Position numbers and translations under genes: made by a program. DNA of 36,218 nt from Rhodocyclaceae bacterium (GTDB lineage Bacteria > Pseudomonadota > Gammaproteobacteria > Burkholderiales > Rhodocyclaceae). Location of the stretch: assembly GCA_026415155.1 (NCBI GenBank), contig JAOAHQ010000044.1:1-36218 (forward strand). The letters run 5' to 3'. This document shows, piece after piece, positions 19,040 to 27,371 of the stretch. Numbering within the stretch: the first letter of the stretch is position 1; every line of letters begins with the position of its first letter. The notes beneath the pieces were generated by a model, which saw only the letters and a program-made list of their open reading frames with translations, searched no databases and was not told the DNA's origin.

Positions 19040-20290
19040 CGGCATACGGCAAGTGGCCCCGGCTTCGCCCCCCTTGCCTTCCTGCCTCCGGCCGCGCTCC
19101 GCGCGAGTCAGCCGCCTGCAAAGGCAGGCGGGATGCGGCTTTCCGGGCAGTGCTGCCCGCAAAGCCGCGTGGATGCGAGGGCCTGCGGCCGACGGCCTCG
19201 GCGGACGGCGCTGGACGCGCCTGCCGAGGCCTCGCCGTCCTGGACGGACGGCGCGTCCTTGTCCCTCGCCTTCGCTCGCTTCGCTCGCTGCGCGGCCTTC
19301 GGCCTTGCGCGGACGGCGGCGCGCCTTGCGGCGCTTGCCCCCCGCCAAAAGGCGGGCGGCGCGGCATGCGCCGCAGCTCGGTCGCTGCGCGACCTCGCGC
19401 GGGCATGCCCCCTTCGCTCGCTACGCTCGCTTCGGGCTTCGGCCTCGCTTCGCTCGGCCTCGGCTTGGCCTGCCTGCTCCCGCCGCTGCGCGGCGGTCAC
19501 GACGGCAGGCTTGCCCTGGACGGGCAACCCGCTTTTGGCGGGGGGCAAGCGCCGCAAGGCGCGCCGCCGTCCGGGGGCTTCGCCCCCCGCGACGGCGATC
19601 GGCGCAAGGCGCCGACGGCTCGGCGCGCTTCGGCTCCGCTTCGCTCCGCCTTCGCTTGCTCGCCGCCGCTTCGCGGTCGCCTGCGGCTCCCCCCGTCCTC
19701 GGCGTTCCGCTACGCGGAGCCGCCTCGGAGGACGGCGGACGCCTGTCCGCCGTCCCCGGCCAGGCTCGACGACGCTCGCTTCGCTCGCTGTCTCGCCGGC
19801 CGGCTCCCCTCCGTGCCTCCCTTCGGTCGGCACTGCGCGGCCTTCGGCCTTGCCTTCGGCCTTGCCTTCGGCGGCTCGATCCTGCTGCGCTGGTCTCGCC
19901 GCCGGCGCGCCGCTGGCACGGCTTGCCTTCGCGCGCCAGCTTTGCTCGCGCGCTGCGCGCTGCAAAAGTGCGCCACCTCCGCTTCGCGGAAGTGGCGGAT
20001 CTGGCGCGTGCGCTTCGCTCCCGCGCCGTGGCGATGGAAGCCGTTTCGGTGTTCCTCCCTTTCGCCGATCTGCCCTCGGAGCCGCCCAAGCCCTTCGCGG
20101 CGGGGCGCGGCGGCTCCGCTTGGCACGCCATCGCGCCAGCGGGCGGGCCTGTGGCATATCCTCGGCTTCGCCTGCGGTATTCCTCGGCCCGGCCTTCGGC
20201 TTCCCCGCTGTCACTCGGCCTGCCGCTTCGCTTTTCGCCGCGCTCATCCCGCCGCTTCGGGCTTTTTGTGAGGCGGCTCCGAAGGGCAGA
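19040..20290. repeat. GC-rich hairpin-dense block without a credible gene
   Basis: About 1.25 kb composed of short inverted repeats. Examples are CCGCCTGC/GCAGGCGG (19112-19131), a 15-bp stem with one mismatch (19135-19168) and CGCCAC-TCCGC with GCGGA-GTGGCG (19971-19997). Several frames on both strands stay open, but this reflects the base composition. The translations are Arg/Ala/Pro/Ser low-complexity, none has a ribosome site, and frames overlap throughout. By hand I count about 27 CTTCG on the plus strand and almost no CGAAG, so hairpin loops are oriented. It may be a structured RNA, or hairpins acting on transferred single-stranded DNA. Confidence 0.65.
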
Positions 20291-20315
20291 TTTTCACAGC
20301 GAAAGGAGGTAACCC

Positions 20316-20645
20316 ATGAACACCGAAACCACCATCGCCACCAACGTCGCGGGGCTGCGCCCCTGCGCCCCCGAGGCTCACCAAAGGGCAGGGGTTGATC
20401 TGGAATATGCCCAGGTCATGGGCGGGGGCAGGGTGTGCACCGACGCCCGCTACGACTATCCCGACCACTACCAGGGGCCTTATCTCTATCCTGCAAAGCC
20501 CCTCTTGGACGCGGGAGGGCTCAAATTCATCAAAGGGAATATCTCCATTGACCACTTGCTCTATCTGGCTTGCGTGATGGCCGAATACGACGGCGGAGCA
20601 TACCTTTCCCGCGTGGAGGCGCTTTATGCCAAGCGAACGGCGTAA
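20316..20645 (+). CDS. Hypothetical protein (109 aa) upstream of the coupling protein
   Basis: The start has a near-perfect ribosome site (AAAGGAGGTAACCC then ATG at 20316), in sharp contrast to the hairpin block just before it. The protein has an odd N-terminus (NTETTIATNVAGLRP), a Tyr-rich middle (RYDYPDHYQGPYLYPAKP) and a helical C-terminus (IDHLLYLACVMAEYDGGAYL). I recognise no family. It overlaps the coupling-protein gene by 20 bases, so the two products are probably made together. Confidence 0.8.
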   Translation: MNTETTIATNVAGLRPCAPEAHQRAGVDLEYAQVMGGGRVCTDARYDYPDHYQGPYLYPAKPLLDAGGLKFIKGNISIDHLLYLACVMAEYDGGAYLSRVEALYAKRTA

Positions 20646-22494
20646 CCTGCTTGCCCCCTGGATTGCCGCCGGCCTGCTGCTCCTGGCAGGCTGGGTGATC
20701 GATCTGCCCTCTATCCTGATGATCTGGATCAAGGGCGGCGCGGGGGCGGGTGACTTGGCCCTCAAGATGGCCTGGGCGAAAGCTGGATACGTGACGGCCC
20801 TAGGCCTCTTGCCGCCGCTGGCGGCAGGCCTGGGCTTTCTTGCTTTGGCTTTGGTGTTGGGGGCGCAGGCGAAGATGAAGGATCGAGACGCCGGCGGGGG
20901 GTGGCTCATGCTGGGCGCGTTTTCCTTCCTGCCCATCCTCTTTTTCTTCCTCTCGCGCGAGGCGGCGGCGGCGCTTGGGAAGCCACCCGTGACATGGCAT
21001 GTGCTGATCCCTTGGGGAGTGGGGGTTGCCCTCGGCATCGCGGCGGCGCTGGCGTGGCTCCGGTATGGCGCGCCAGCGGTCGATACGACCCGCCACAAAC
21101 TTTCCCGGAAGGCGGCGCTGGAAAGGAACCGCAAAACCGACGTGCGGGAGATCAAGGACATGCTGCCCCAGGAAGTGGGGCGGTATGACCCCACCCGGCA
21201 CTTCCCCCCTCAACCCATGCGCCGGGGGCTGTTTGTAGGACTGGACGAGGATCGGCAGCCCGTACGCATCGATTGGGAGACGTGGCGGCTTTCCCATGTT
21301 CTCTTGTCTGGCCGCACGCGCAGCGGGAAAGGCGTGGCGGCGCAAATCCTCCTCTCGCAGGCGATCCAGGCGGGGGAGCTTGTGGTCATCCTCGACCCGA
21401 AGGGCGATGAATGGATGCCGCACGTCTTCCATGCGGCTTGCGAGAAGGCCGGCCGGCCGTGGCGATTCATTGATTTGCGCCCTTCCGCCCCGGCGCAGTT
21501 CAACCCGTTTTCCCAGGCCTCTGCGGAAGAGGCCGAGACCATGCTCATTGCCGCATTCAGCCTTGCAGAAAAAGGCGAGGCGGCGGATTTCTACCGGCTC
21601 GCCGACCGCAAGGCGGCCAGGGAAGCGGCGGGGTTGCTCTGCCAAGGCCTCTCCCCCGCCGAGGCGCTGGAGAAGATGGGAAGCGCCTGGATCGAGCAGG
21701 CGGCAGGGTTTCACGCCTATTTCCAGGAGATGGCCGAATTGCCAAGCGTGAACGGCGAAGGCCTCGACTGGCGGGGCTGGGCGGAAACCGGGGGGTGCCT
21801 CTACTTTGTCGGGGACATGATCAATCCCAGGGTCGTGAGGATGCAGCGATTAATCGCCGTGCGGCTGATGCTGCTGGCCAAGCGGCTTCAGGAAGAAGGG
21901 GCAGAGCGGCAGAGCATCTGCCTCCTCGCCGACGAGTTCAAGGTGCACATCAGCCGGCCCTTCATGACCGCCCTGGGGGCGGCAGCGGGCTGGGGCCTGC
22001 ATTGCGTGCTGGCTTTCCAGTCTCTCCAGGACTTGGCGGATTGCCCCGCCGATCTGGACAAGGATGCCGTTCGGGGCGCGGTGATGGAAAACTGCGCGAT
22101 ACAGGTGTCATATGCCATCAAAGACCCAGAAACGGCGGAATGGCTCGCCAGAAGCACCGGCAAGATTCAGGTCGACGATGAAATGCGGCGGGTGGAAAGA
22201 AACCTTGCCTTGGCCGAAACCGTCTTGCCGGAGCGGACGATCCGGCAGTCCGAGCGGTTTTTCATCGACGAGAACATGTTTCTGATGCTGCCCAAGGGGT
22301 GCGCCGTTTTCACCGTTCCCGGGGAGTTGGCGCGTTTCGTCTTCGCCGCGCCGGTTGCCGTCGGCAAAGACCCTGCCGCCGTGACCGTAAAGTCGACTGG
22401 CCTAGCAGGCATGAAGGCGGAGCGGGAGGACAAAACCGAAGCGCCAAAGTCGACTAGCGGTTTCCTGGAAGGCGAGGGCGGGGATTTTGTGTGA
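20626..22494 (+). CDS. mobB: VirD4/TraD-type coupling protein (MobB-like T4CP)
   Basis: A 622-residue ATPase that would bring the relaxase-DNA complex to a conjugation channel. Four or so TM segments fill residues 8-155. The P-loop GRTRSGKG is at about 228-235, LVVILDPKGDEWM follows, and the Walker B region SICLLADEFKVH is near 431. The FQSLQDLADCP region and ENCAIQVSYAIKDPETAEWLARSTGK are typical of the TraD/TraG C-terminal part. GGAGG precedes the ATG by 6 bases. A coupling protein without pore genes fits an element that borrows a helper channel, as CloDF13 does with MobB. Confidence 0.88.
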   Translation: MPSERRNLLAPWIAAGLLLLAGWVIDLPSILMIWIKGGAGAGDLALKMAWAKAGYVTALGLLPPLAAGLGFLALALVLGAQAKMKDRDAGGGWLMLGAFSFLPILFFFLSREAAAALGKPPVTWHVLIPWGVGVALGIAAALAWLRYGAPAVDTTRHKLSRKAALERNRKTDVREIKDMLPQEVGRYDPTRHFPPQPMRRGLFVGLDEDRQPVRIDWETWRLSHVLLSGRTRSGKGVAAQILLSQAIQAGELVVILDPKGDEWMPHVFHAACEKAGRPWRFIDLRPSAPAQFNPFSQASAEEAETMLIAAFSLAEKGEAADFYRLADRKAAREAAGLLCQGLSPAEALEKMGSAWIEQAAGFHAYFQEMAELPSVNGEGLDWRGWAETGGCLYFVGDMINPRVVRMQRLIAVRLMLLAKRLQEEGAERQSICLLADEFKVHISRPFMTALGAAAGWGLHCVLAFQSLQDLADCPADLDKDAVRGAVMENCAIQVSYAIKDPETAEWLARSTGKIQVDDEMRRVERNLALAETVLPERTIRQSERFFIDENMFLMLPKGCAVFTVPGELARFVFAAPVAVGKDPAAVTVKSTGLAGMKAEREDKTEAPKSTSGFLEGEGGDFV

Positions 22495-22533
22495 GGGGGA
22501 AATGGGCTAGACTGGCAAAAGGAGGCTGACTAA

Positions 22534-22809
22534 ATGAGCACGATCACGTTCGATACGCTGCGCTTTGTAGAGCGCCTGGAAAAGGCGGGAGTGCCAAGGG
22601 AGCAAGCGGCGGCGATGGCCGAAGCGCAGAAGGAAGCGCTCGCCGAGGCTTTGGATACAACGCTGGCGACGAAGACGGACATCCAAGAGCTACGGCAAGA
22701 CCTGACGAAACTGGGAGCAGAATTGCGAGGCGAGATGACGACCATCAAATGGATGATGGGTGTCCTCGTGGCCTTGGCTATCGCCAATTTTGCCAAGCAG
22801 TTCTTTTAG
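22534..22809 (+). CDS. Short coiled-coil membrane-anchored protein, DUF1640-like
   Basis: A 91-residue protein starting with TFDTLRFVERLEKAGVPREQA, the typical opening of bacterial DUF1640 (CCDC90-like) proteins. A coiled coil follows (TKTDIQELRQDLTKLGAELRGEM), then one C-terminal TM segment (WMMGVLVALAIANFAKQFF). AAAGGAGG lies 8 bases upstream. Such proteins are common on mobile elements; their role is not known. Confidence 0.8.
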   Translation: MSTITFDTLRFVERLEKAGVPREQAAAMAEAQKEALAEALDTTLATKTDIQELRQDLTKLGAELRGEMTTIKWMMGVLVALAIANFAKQFF

Positions 22810-22837
22810 ACCGTTCCGGCCGGCGTGCCAGCAACCA

Positions 22838-22906
22838 GTTACAGTGTAACCCTGTCTAGCGCCATCAGCGCCCTTTCCACCGCCTCGCGTTTGGTTACGC
22901 TGTAAC
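22838..22906. promoter_or_regulatory. Two GTTAC-N3-GTAAC operators within the repressor gene
   Basis: GTTACAGTGTAAC at 22838-22850 spans the stop codon of the repressor gene, and GTTACGCTGTAAC at 22894-22906 lies inside it, 56 bp away. They match the two promoter operators upstream. They could allow looping or act as roadblocks. Confidence 0.65.
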
Positions 22907-23036
22907 GCTCGCAGTAGCGCTCCAGCGCAGCAGCAGCAGGCGGTGAAACCGCCACTTGCAAGCGTGTCAGCAGTAGCCCATCCGGGTCTTTGTAAGCCCG
23001 CTCCCGCCAGCGGCGTTGCTTTTCAGCGTTCGACAT
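22839..23036 (-). CDS. Small DNA-binding repressor, ribbon-helix-helix-like
   Basis: A 65-residue protein. The N-terminal half is basic (EKQRRWRERAYKDPDG), and the C-terminal half reads LLTRLQVAVSPPAAAALERYCERYSVTKREAVERALMALD, a strand followed by two helices as in ribbon-helix-helix (MetJ/Arc) repressors. Palindromic GTTAC-N3-GTAAC sites overlap its own promoter and also lie inside and at the end of its gene, so autorepression is very likely. GAGG lies 8 bases before the ATG. Confidence 0.75.
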   Translation of the reverse strand: MSNAEKQRRWRERAYKDPDGLLLTRLQVAVSPPAAAALERYCERYSVTKREAVERALMALDRVTL

Positions 23037-23051
23037 CTTGTCATCCTCATG

Positions 23052-23097
23052 GTTACACTGTAACTACGATCATAAGTTACGCTGTAACTGGCGTCAA
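23052..23097 (-). promoter_or_regulatory. Repressor promoter with two embedded operators
   Basis: On the minus strand, TTGACG (23097-23092) and TATGAT (23074-23069) are separated by exactly 17 bases. One operator, GTTACAGCGTAAC (23088-23076), fills the spacer. A second, the perfect palindrome GTTACAGTGTAAC (23064-23052), lies just after the -10 box over the start site. Occupancy of either would block transcription. Confidence 0.8.
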
Positions 23098-23257
23098 GCT
23101 TTTTTGCTTTCCAGGTGAGAGATGGCTTTCCACCGCACCGTTGAGCGGAAATCGCTTGCAGGGGCATTTTTAGGCCCGTAGAGCGATTTTTGTTGTGCCG
23201 GTATGGGGAAGGTATCAATGCGATGAGAAAACCGCTTGTAGGCGATTCTGGCGCGAT

Positions 23258-24241
23258 CTAGCCCAGCTTCCGCGCCAAGTCCTCGGCGCGTGGATGGTAG
23301 TAGCGCAGGGCCATTTGCATTGTCTTCCAGCCGAGCATCTTGCACAGCTCGTGTGCCGAAAGCTTCGTAGCAAGCCTTGATGCCGCCTCGTGGCGCAGGT
23401 CGTGAAACTTCAGGTCCTCGATCCCGGCGCGTTTGCAGGCTGACTTGAAGCCGCGCATTACGCGATCCTGAGAGATACCGAACACCTTGCCATCGATGCG
23501 ACGGGGGATCGACTGCAAGGCCTCGATCGCGCGGCCGGATAGCGGCACATCGCGGGGATCGCCGGACTTGGTGTCGTCGAGATGCGCGATGCGGCGGCGC
23601 AGGTCGATATCGCTCCATTCAAGGCCGAGCAACTCACCTTGCCGCATGCCGGTTTCAATTGCGACAACGGCCAGCGCCCGCGCCGGCGTGCGCGGCATGG
23701 CGTCTTCAAGCGCGTCCAGCAACCGGGCTTCCTCGCCTTCCTCAAGTCGCCGCTCGCGGCGGCGGGAAGGGGAAGGCAGGGAGATCGTGCGCACCGGGTT
23801 TGCCAGGACAATCCCCCAGTCCTTGCGAGCCTTCTCGTAAATCGCGGACAGCAGCATGAGTTCGAGCCGGATCGTGGCGTCGGCAACGCCAGCCGCCCGG
23901 CGCTCGTCGCGATACCGCGCCAGATCGACCCCGCGAATCCGCGTCAGCGCCAGCCTTGCGAGCGGATGGCGCGACCAAGCGCGGACGCGCTTCATTTCTT
24001 GCGCCGCGCCTTTTTTGCGTGGCGTTTCTTCCCTTGCGTAGCGTTCCAGCGCCTCGGCAAGCGTGATTGATTCGGCTTCGCTGCGCGGCATCCACGCGCC
24101 GGTATCCATCTCGCGCTCGATCATCCGCGCCCAGGCCTCGGCGTCCTTGCGAAGCTCGAAGGTCTTCGACTGGAGTGGATAGCCCTTGCGCTTGACGATC
24201 GCCTGCCACTGGTAGTCGCCGCGTTTTCTGATCGTTGCCAT
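23258..24241 (-). CDS. int: Tyrosine recombinase (integrase) of the element
   Basis: From the ATG at 24241 the protein has 327 residues: an N-terminal arm-binding region (MATIRKRGDYQWQAIVKRKG), a SAM-like core-binding domain (about 58-150) and the catalytic domain. Catalytic residues are Arg200 (ETGMRQGELLGLEW), Lys225, His280-x2-Arg283 (HDLRHEA), Trp305 in the place of the second His, and Tyr314 (RYYHP). The frame is open upstream to 24427, but that part reads antisense through attR. It lies just inside attR. The promoter is unclear; TATTAT at 24277-24272 followed by two arm sites suggests self-control. Confidence 0.95.
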   Translation of the reverse strand: MATIRKRGDYQWQAIVKRKGYPLQSKTFELRKDAEAWARMIEREMDTGAWMPRSEAESITLAEALERYAREETPRKKGAAQEMKRVRAWSRHPLARLALTRIRGVDLARYRDERRAAGVADATIRLELMLLSAIYEKARKDWGIVLANPVRTISLPSPSRRRERRLEEGEEARLLDALEDAMPRTPARALAVVAIETGMRQGELLGLEWSDIDLRRRIAHLDDTKSGDPRDVPLSGRAIEALQSIPRRIDGKVFGISQDRVMRGFKSACKRAGIEDLKFHDLRHEAASRLATKLSAHELCKMLGWKTMQMALRYYHPRAEDLARKLG

Positions 24242-24251
24242 AGCCAAGTCC

Positions 24252-24270
24252 GGGTGACAAACGGGTGACA
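24252..24270 (+). repeat. Integrase arm-type repeats, right end
   Basis: GGGTGACA occurs at 24252-24259 and 24263-24270, 11 bp apart, between the integrase start and attR. The octamer and spacing equal those at the left end (15907 and 15918). Confidence 0.65.
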
Positions 24271-24319
24271 GATAATACCAAATCGACCGGAAACACGCAC
24301 TGTTACGCGGTGTTTGGAT

Positions 24320-24376
24320 GGACTCAAAATCCGCCGCCGCAAGGCATGAGGGTTCGACTCCCTCTCTCGGCACCAC
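24320..24376 (+). repeat. attR: second copy of the tRNA-Leu 3' end
   Basis: 57 bp matching 15777-15833 with two substitutions, one in the variable arm and one in the T loop. It has no 5' tRNA half and is not a functional tRNA. It still abuts the original tRNA terminator, which suggests that this is the host's own displaced 3' end. Confidence 0.92.
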
Positions 24377-24380
24377 CCAG

Positions 24381-24416
24381 AAAACCCGCATGGCTACGAG
24401 CTTTGCGGGTTTTTTG
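24381..24416. terminator. Rho-independent terminator, originally of tRNA-Leu
   Basis: AAAACCCGCA (24381-24390) pairs with TGCGGGTTTT (24404-24413), followed by further T residues. It lies five bases after attR, so before integration it would have ended the tRNA-Leu transcript. Read on the minus strand it also ends in TTTT, so it may stop the defence operon. Confidence 0.85.
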
Positions 24417-24472
24417 CTTTTATGCAATTGTCAAGCCGCCCTGTGGATAACTGCTCGTACCATATAGCTCAG

Positions 24473-24536
24473 TGTCCCGTAATTGTCCCATGAAGTTCTC
24501 GGTATGTATCTGATTTGTTTGTCCCTGTAGTGTCCC
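24473..24536 (+). repeat. Paired TGTCCC repeats downstream of the DUF499 gene
   Basis: TGTCCC occurs at 24473, 24484, 24520 and 24531: two pairs, each with 11-bp spacing, 47 bp apart, in the 120-bp gap between the tRNA terminator and the DUF499 stop. The last copy is 4 bases from that stop. No gene lies in the gap. Function unknown; one-turn phasing suggests a protein-binding site or a recombination end. Confidence 0.5.
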
Positions 24537-24539
24537 GAG

Positions 24540-27371
24540 TTACTCGCCTGACTCGAACTCGGCATTTTTGAACCTCTGCTTGCTGCAGTTATTCATCACC
24601 GTGCGTTGTAGCCCGTCGTCAAAGCCGGAGGAAGACTCGGCCTGAATCTCGAGGGCGATCTTCACTCTCACGTTGGGGCGCAAGGTGAACTGTTGGACGA
24701 CCTCGTCAACAATATCGGCAAACTGCTTTTTCGCCAGTATCGGGTCGAGTTCGATGCTGCCGTAAAACCGCTTCTTGACTGCAGCTAAGGTTGTGGCGCA
24801 ATCTCCGTCTCTCGAGTCTTTACCGCGGTTTGAGCCGTCCGTGCAGGCAGCCGGGGGCACACTCTCGCCGCCGGGCTCAACAGTGGTGCTCGGGGGGACG
24901 GCCTGCTGCCGCCTCATCGTCTCGAGGTAAGCTGCTGCAGCCTGCGGTTCGATCAGCAGCAGCGACGAATCCAAGATGGGGATCGTGCGCTCGCCGTAAC
25001 TGAATCCAATGTAGCGAGTGTCTTCCTTGCCCTGTGCAAGGCCGAAGAAATCACGACTGTCCGTACCCTTAGCCAGCGCTGCCTGAAAAACCGTGTCGTC
25101 TTTCAGACGCGGCAGGTAGAGCTGCTGGCAGCTTTGCTGCCAGACGGCAAGTGCGCTCACTTCCTTGACATCGTCCTTCCAGAAGAAATCCTTCAGCATG
25201 CGCGCTAAGTGGATCGGCGCCCACTCGGTGATGAGTAGCTCGTTCTCCTTGAGCACGCGCTCGATTTCTTGTGCCCAGTTTGGAGCGCCAGGGTTGACCT
25301 GGAAGTGCTCCCAGCGCAGCTCGGACAGGCCCTTGCCGGGGCGCGCCTCCTGCCCGGGTGCCAGCAGCCACTTGTAGGTCTCGCGGATCATGCGGTGCAT
25401 CGTCGCCTCGGCCTGCGCGAGGCTCTCGCCTGCTTGCTTGGCCATCAGATTGTCAAGGACGATACGGTTATCCTTGTAGTCGGAGACGATGCTGCGCCAT
25501 GCCAGAAATGAGCGTACGTGGTCCTTCAGCCGGCTCACGCTGTTGTCGTCGGCGGCCAGGAAGATCAGGCGGTTTTGCTTAAAGCGGGGGGCATTGCCGC
25601 GCTTCCTCAGGATTTCGGTGGCGCGCTCCAGCCCCAAGTTCTGGCCGCTTCTGCTGAAAGCCGCATCTGGCGGCAGCACCACCAGGCGTAGCGCCCAGTC
25701 ATCGGGCACGTCGCCGCTATCCGTGAAGACGTGGATGCCGCCGAACACCCCGCTGGCCAAGCCGCGCAGGACGCGCTCGCGGATTGTTGGGAACACGTCT
25801 TCTTTGTCCTGGAAGCGGCGCTTGCGCTCTTCCATCTCGCGCCGCAGGTTGGGCCGCGTATCCAGCCAAAAGCGGTTGTTGGCGTGGTTGAGGTAGTGCA
25901 GCCGGTCGGTGAGCCGGCGCAGCGCATCCTTGAACAAGCCGATCTGCTGCCCCGGCTGGATGGCGCCAAGGATCACACGCTCCAGCTCCAGCCCGCGCGC
26001 CAGCTGGTTCGTGGCACCGGGTGCACTGCCCAGAAAGATGGTACGCGCCACCCGGCGGCAGGCCTGCACGCTGCCGAAGCGGGGGTCCTTGCTCTCGATC
26101 TCAGTGGTTTCGGCGCGCTCGCCGTCCACATCGCGCTCTATCACCGGATCCCAGCCCGGAGGCAGGTAGTAGATGGCCTCGTTGCGCACATCCGCGTCGT
26201 AGAGCGGCAGGCTGCCTGGCATGATCAGCGGGTCGTTGTTGCCGTCCTTCCAGAGCCGATGGATGACCTTGGCCATCAGCTTGAGCACACCGCGAGTGCG
26301 CTGGAAGTTGTCCAGGGTCGACCAGTCCTCATACAAGCGGTCGAACACCTCGGGGTGGATCGGGTAGGCGTGCGTAAGCCGTTCGAAGTAGCGGCTTTCC
26401 TGCGTCTCCTGCGGAAAGTCGTCGCGGTGGGCGATGTAGAAATCGGCAAACGCGCGGCAGACCGCTTCCATCGCCAGCTTTTCGTCGATCGACGCGAACA
26501 ACCGCCGCCGAACGATCTCGAACGCCTCCTCGGTGGCCACCGGCTTCCACAGCGCCTGCACGCGGCCGAAGGTGTGCGCCAGCGCCTCCAGCGCCTTTAC
26601 CCCGCGCTGGCTGCCGGCTTCCTTGTCCGACTGCGGCAGCGAAGCCAGCAGCACCGCTGTGGGCACGGCTTTGAGCGCCTCGGTCAGCGCCTGCACAAAC
26701 GACAGGTTCGAGTCGAACGTTCCGCCCGTGAGCGTCTTGCCCTCCTCGAACTGGCGCACATAGGCCACCAGCTCGTCGATCAGGATCACGCACGGGCTGT
26801 GGCGCGCGAGCAGCGTTTCCAGCGCCGCCTTGCCGGGCGAGGTGCCCGACGCATCCGCATCGGCCACCAGCGCGTAGCCGTCTGCTCCACCCAGTTGCCA
26901 TGCCAAATCGCCCCACAGCGTGCGAATCAGCAGCCCCTCGCGCTTGACCGGCTGGTTCGGCGAAGACTTGATGCCATCCAGCACCGCGATGCGGGCCCGC
27001 GGCAGCTCGGTGATGCCGGCAGCGTCGAGGATGGCCGGTATGCCCGCCAGGTCGCTGGCCGGCACTTCTCCCTTGGCCATGTGGTATACCGCCAGCATCG
27101 TGTGCGTCTTGCCGCCGCCGAAGGCGGTCTGCAGCTGGATGACCGGATCGCCGCCCTTGCCCGCGAGGCGCTTCACCACGGAGTCGAGCAACAGGCGCAT
27201 GCCTTCCGTGATGAAAGTACGCTGGAAGAACAGCGCCGGGTTCTGGTATTCGGCCGTGGCGGCGCCCGCATGCACGCGTGAGAGGTCAGCTGCGAACTCG
27301 GCCTGCTGGAACGTGCCCTTGAGCACGTCTTCGTGGGGAACGGCAATTTCGCGCCAGGGTTTCAGATTCAT
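24540..27371 (-). CDS. DUF499 family ATPase, defence-associated
   Basis: A 943-residue P-loop ATPase. The Walker A loop is FGGGKTH (84-90) and Walker [16 protein letters not shown] (194 onward), giving the typical DUF499 N-terminal module ([31 protein letters not shown]). A long helical middle ([37 protein letters not shown]) and a C-terminal region with [10 protein letters not shown] follow. DUF499 proteins repeatedly occur beside DUF1156 methyltransferases in defence islands, and may act as DNA- or complex-remodelling motors; the mechanism is not established. It is the last gene of the operon, and its start overlaps the Schlafen-type gene by 4 bases. Confidence 0.9.
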   Translation of the reverse strand: MNLKPWREIAVPHEDVLKGTFQQAEFAADLSRVHAGAATAEYQNPALFFQRTFITEGMRLLLDSVVKRLAGKGGDPVIQLQTAFGGGKTHTMLAVYHMAKGEVPASDLAGIPAILDAAGITELPRARIAVLDGIKSSPNQPVKREGLLIRTLWGDLAWQLGGADGYALVADADASGTSPGKAALETLLARHSPCVILIDELVAYVRQFEEGKTLTGGTFDSNLSFVQALTEALKAVPTAVLLASLPQSDKEAGSQRGVKALEALAHTFGRVQALWKPVATEEAFEIVRRRLFASIDEKLAMEAVCRAFADFYIAHRDDFPQETQESRYFERLTHAYPIHPEVFDRLYEDWSTLDNFQRTRGVLKLMAKVIHRLWKDGNNDPLIMPGSLPLYDADVRNEAIYYLPPGWDPVIERDVDGERAETTEIESKDPRFGSVQACRRVARTIFLGSAPGATNQLARGLELERVILGAIQPGQQIGLFKDALRRLTDRLHYLNHANNRFWLDTRPNLRREMEERKRRFQDKEDVFPTIRERVLRGLASGVFGGIHVFTDSGDVPDDWALRLVVLPPDAAFSRSGQNLGLERATEILRKRGNAPRFKQNRLIFLAADDNSVSRLKDHVRSFLAWRSIVSDYKDNRIVLDNLMAKQAGESLAQAEATMHRMIRETYKWLLAPGQEARPGKGLSELRWEHFQVNPGAPNWAQEIERVLKENELLITEWAPIHLARMLKDFFWKDDVKEVSALAVWQQSCQQLYLPRLKDDTVFQAALAKGTDSRDFFGLAQGKEDTRYIGFSYGERTIPILDSSLLLIEPQAAAAYLETMRRQQAVPPSTTVEPGGESVPPAACTDGSNRGKDSRDGDCATTLAAVKKRFYGSIELDPILAKKQFADIVDEVVQQFTLRPNVRVKIALEIQAESSSGFDDGLQRTVMNNCSKQRFKNAEFESGE

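Larger units (their letters stand above)
15777..24376. mobile_element. Integrative mobilizable element at tRNA-Leu (about 8.6 kb)
   Basis: The element is bounded by 57-bp att repeats. From left to right it carries integrase arm-type repeats, a small membrane protein, an AlpA-like regulator, an HTH replication protein, a MOB_C-like relaxase, two small proteins, a symmetrical repeat array and hairpin block, another small protein, a coupling protein, a coiled-coil protein, a self-regulated DNA-binding protein and the integrase. No mating-pore (VirB-like) genes are present, so it should be mobilizable rather than self-conjugative. The attR copy has two changes from attL, so the insertion is not brand new. 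Confidence 0.85.

Noticed and set aside
18822..20312. Very long overlapping open frames (up to about 500 codons) on both strands of the GC-rich block
   Set aside because: All translations are Arg/Ala/Pro/Ser low complexity, several frames are open at once, there is no ribosome site, and the DNA is made of inverted repeats. Lack of stop codons follows from base composition.
24242..24427. N-terminal extension of the integrase containing VPREGVEPS
   Set aside because: This is the antisense translation of the tRNA-Leu 3' end in attR, a common annotation artefact. The real start is the ATG at 24241.
24442..24450. TGTGGATAA, an exact reverse complement of the DnaA box TTATCCACA
   Set aside because: A single copy with no AT-rich region or further boxes; chance is sufficient.
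25731..27281. 516-codon plus-strand frame opposite the DUF499 gene
   Set aside because: Antisense shadow of a clear P-loop ATPase gene; no domain or ribosome site.
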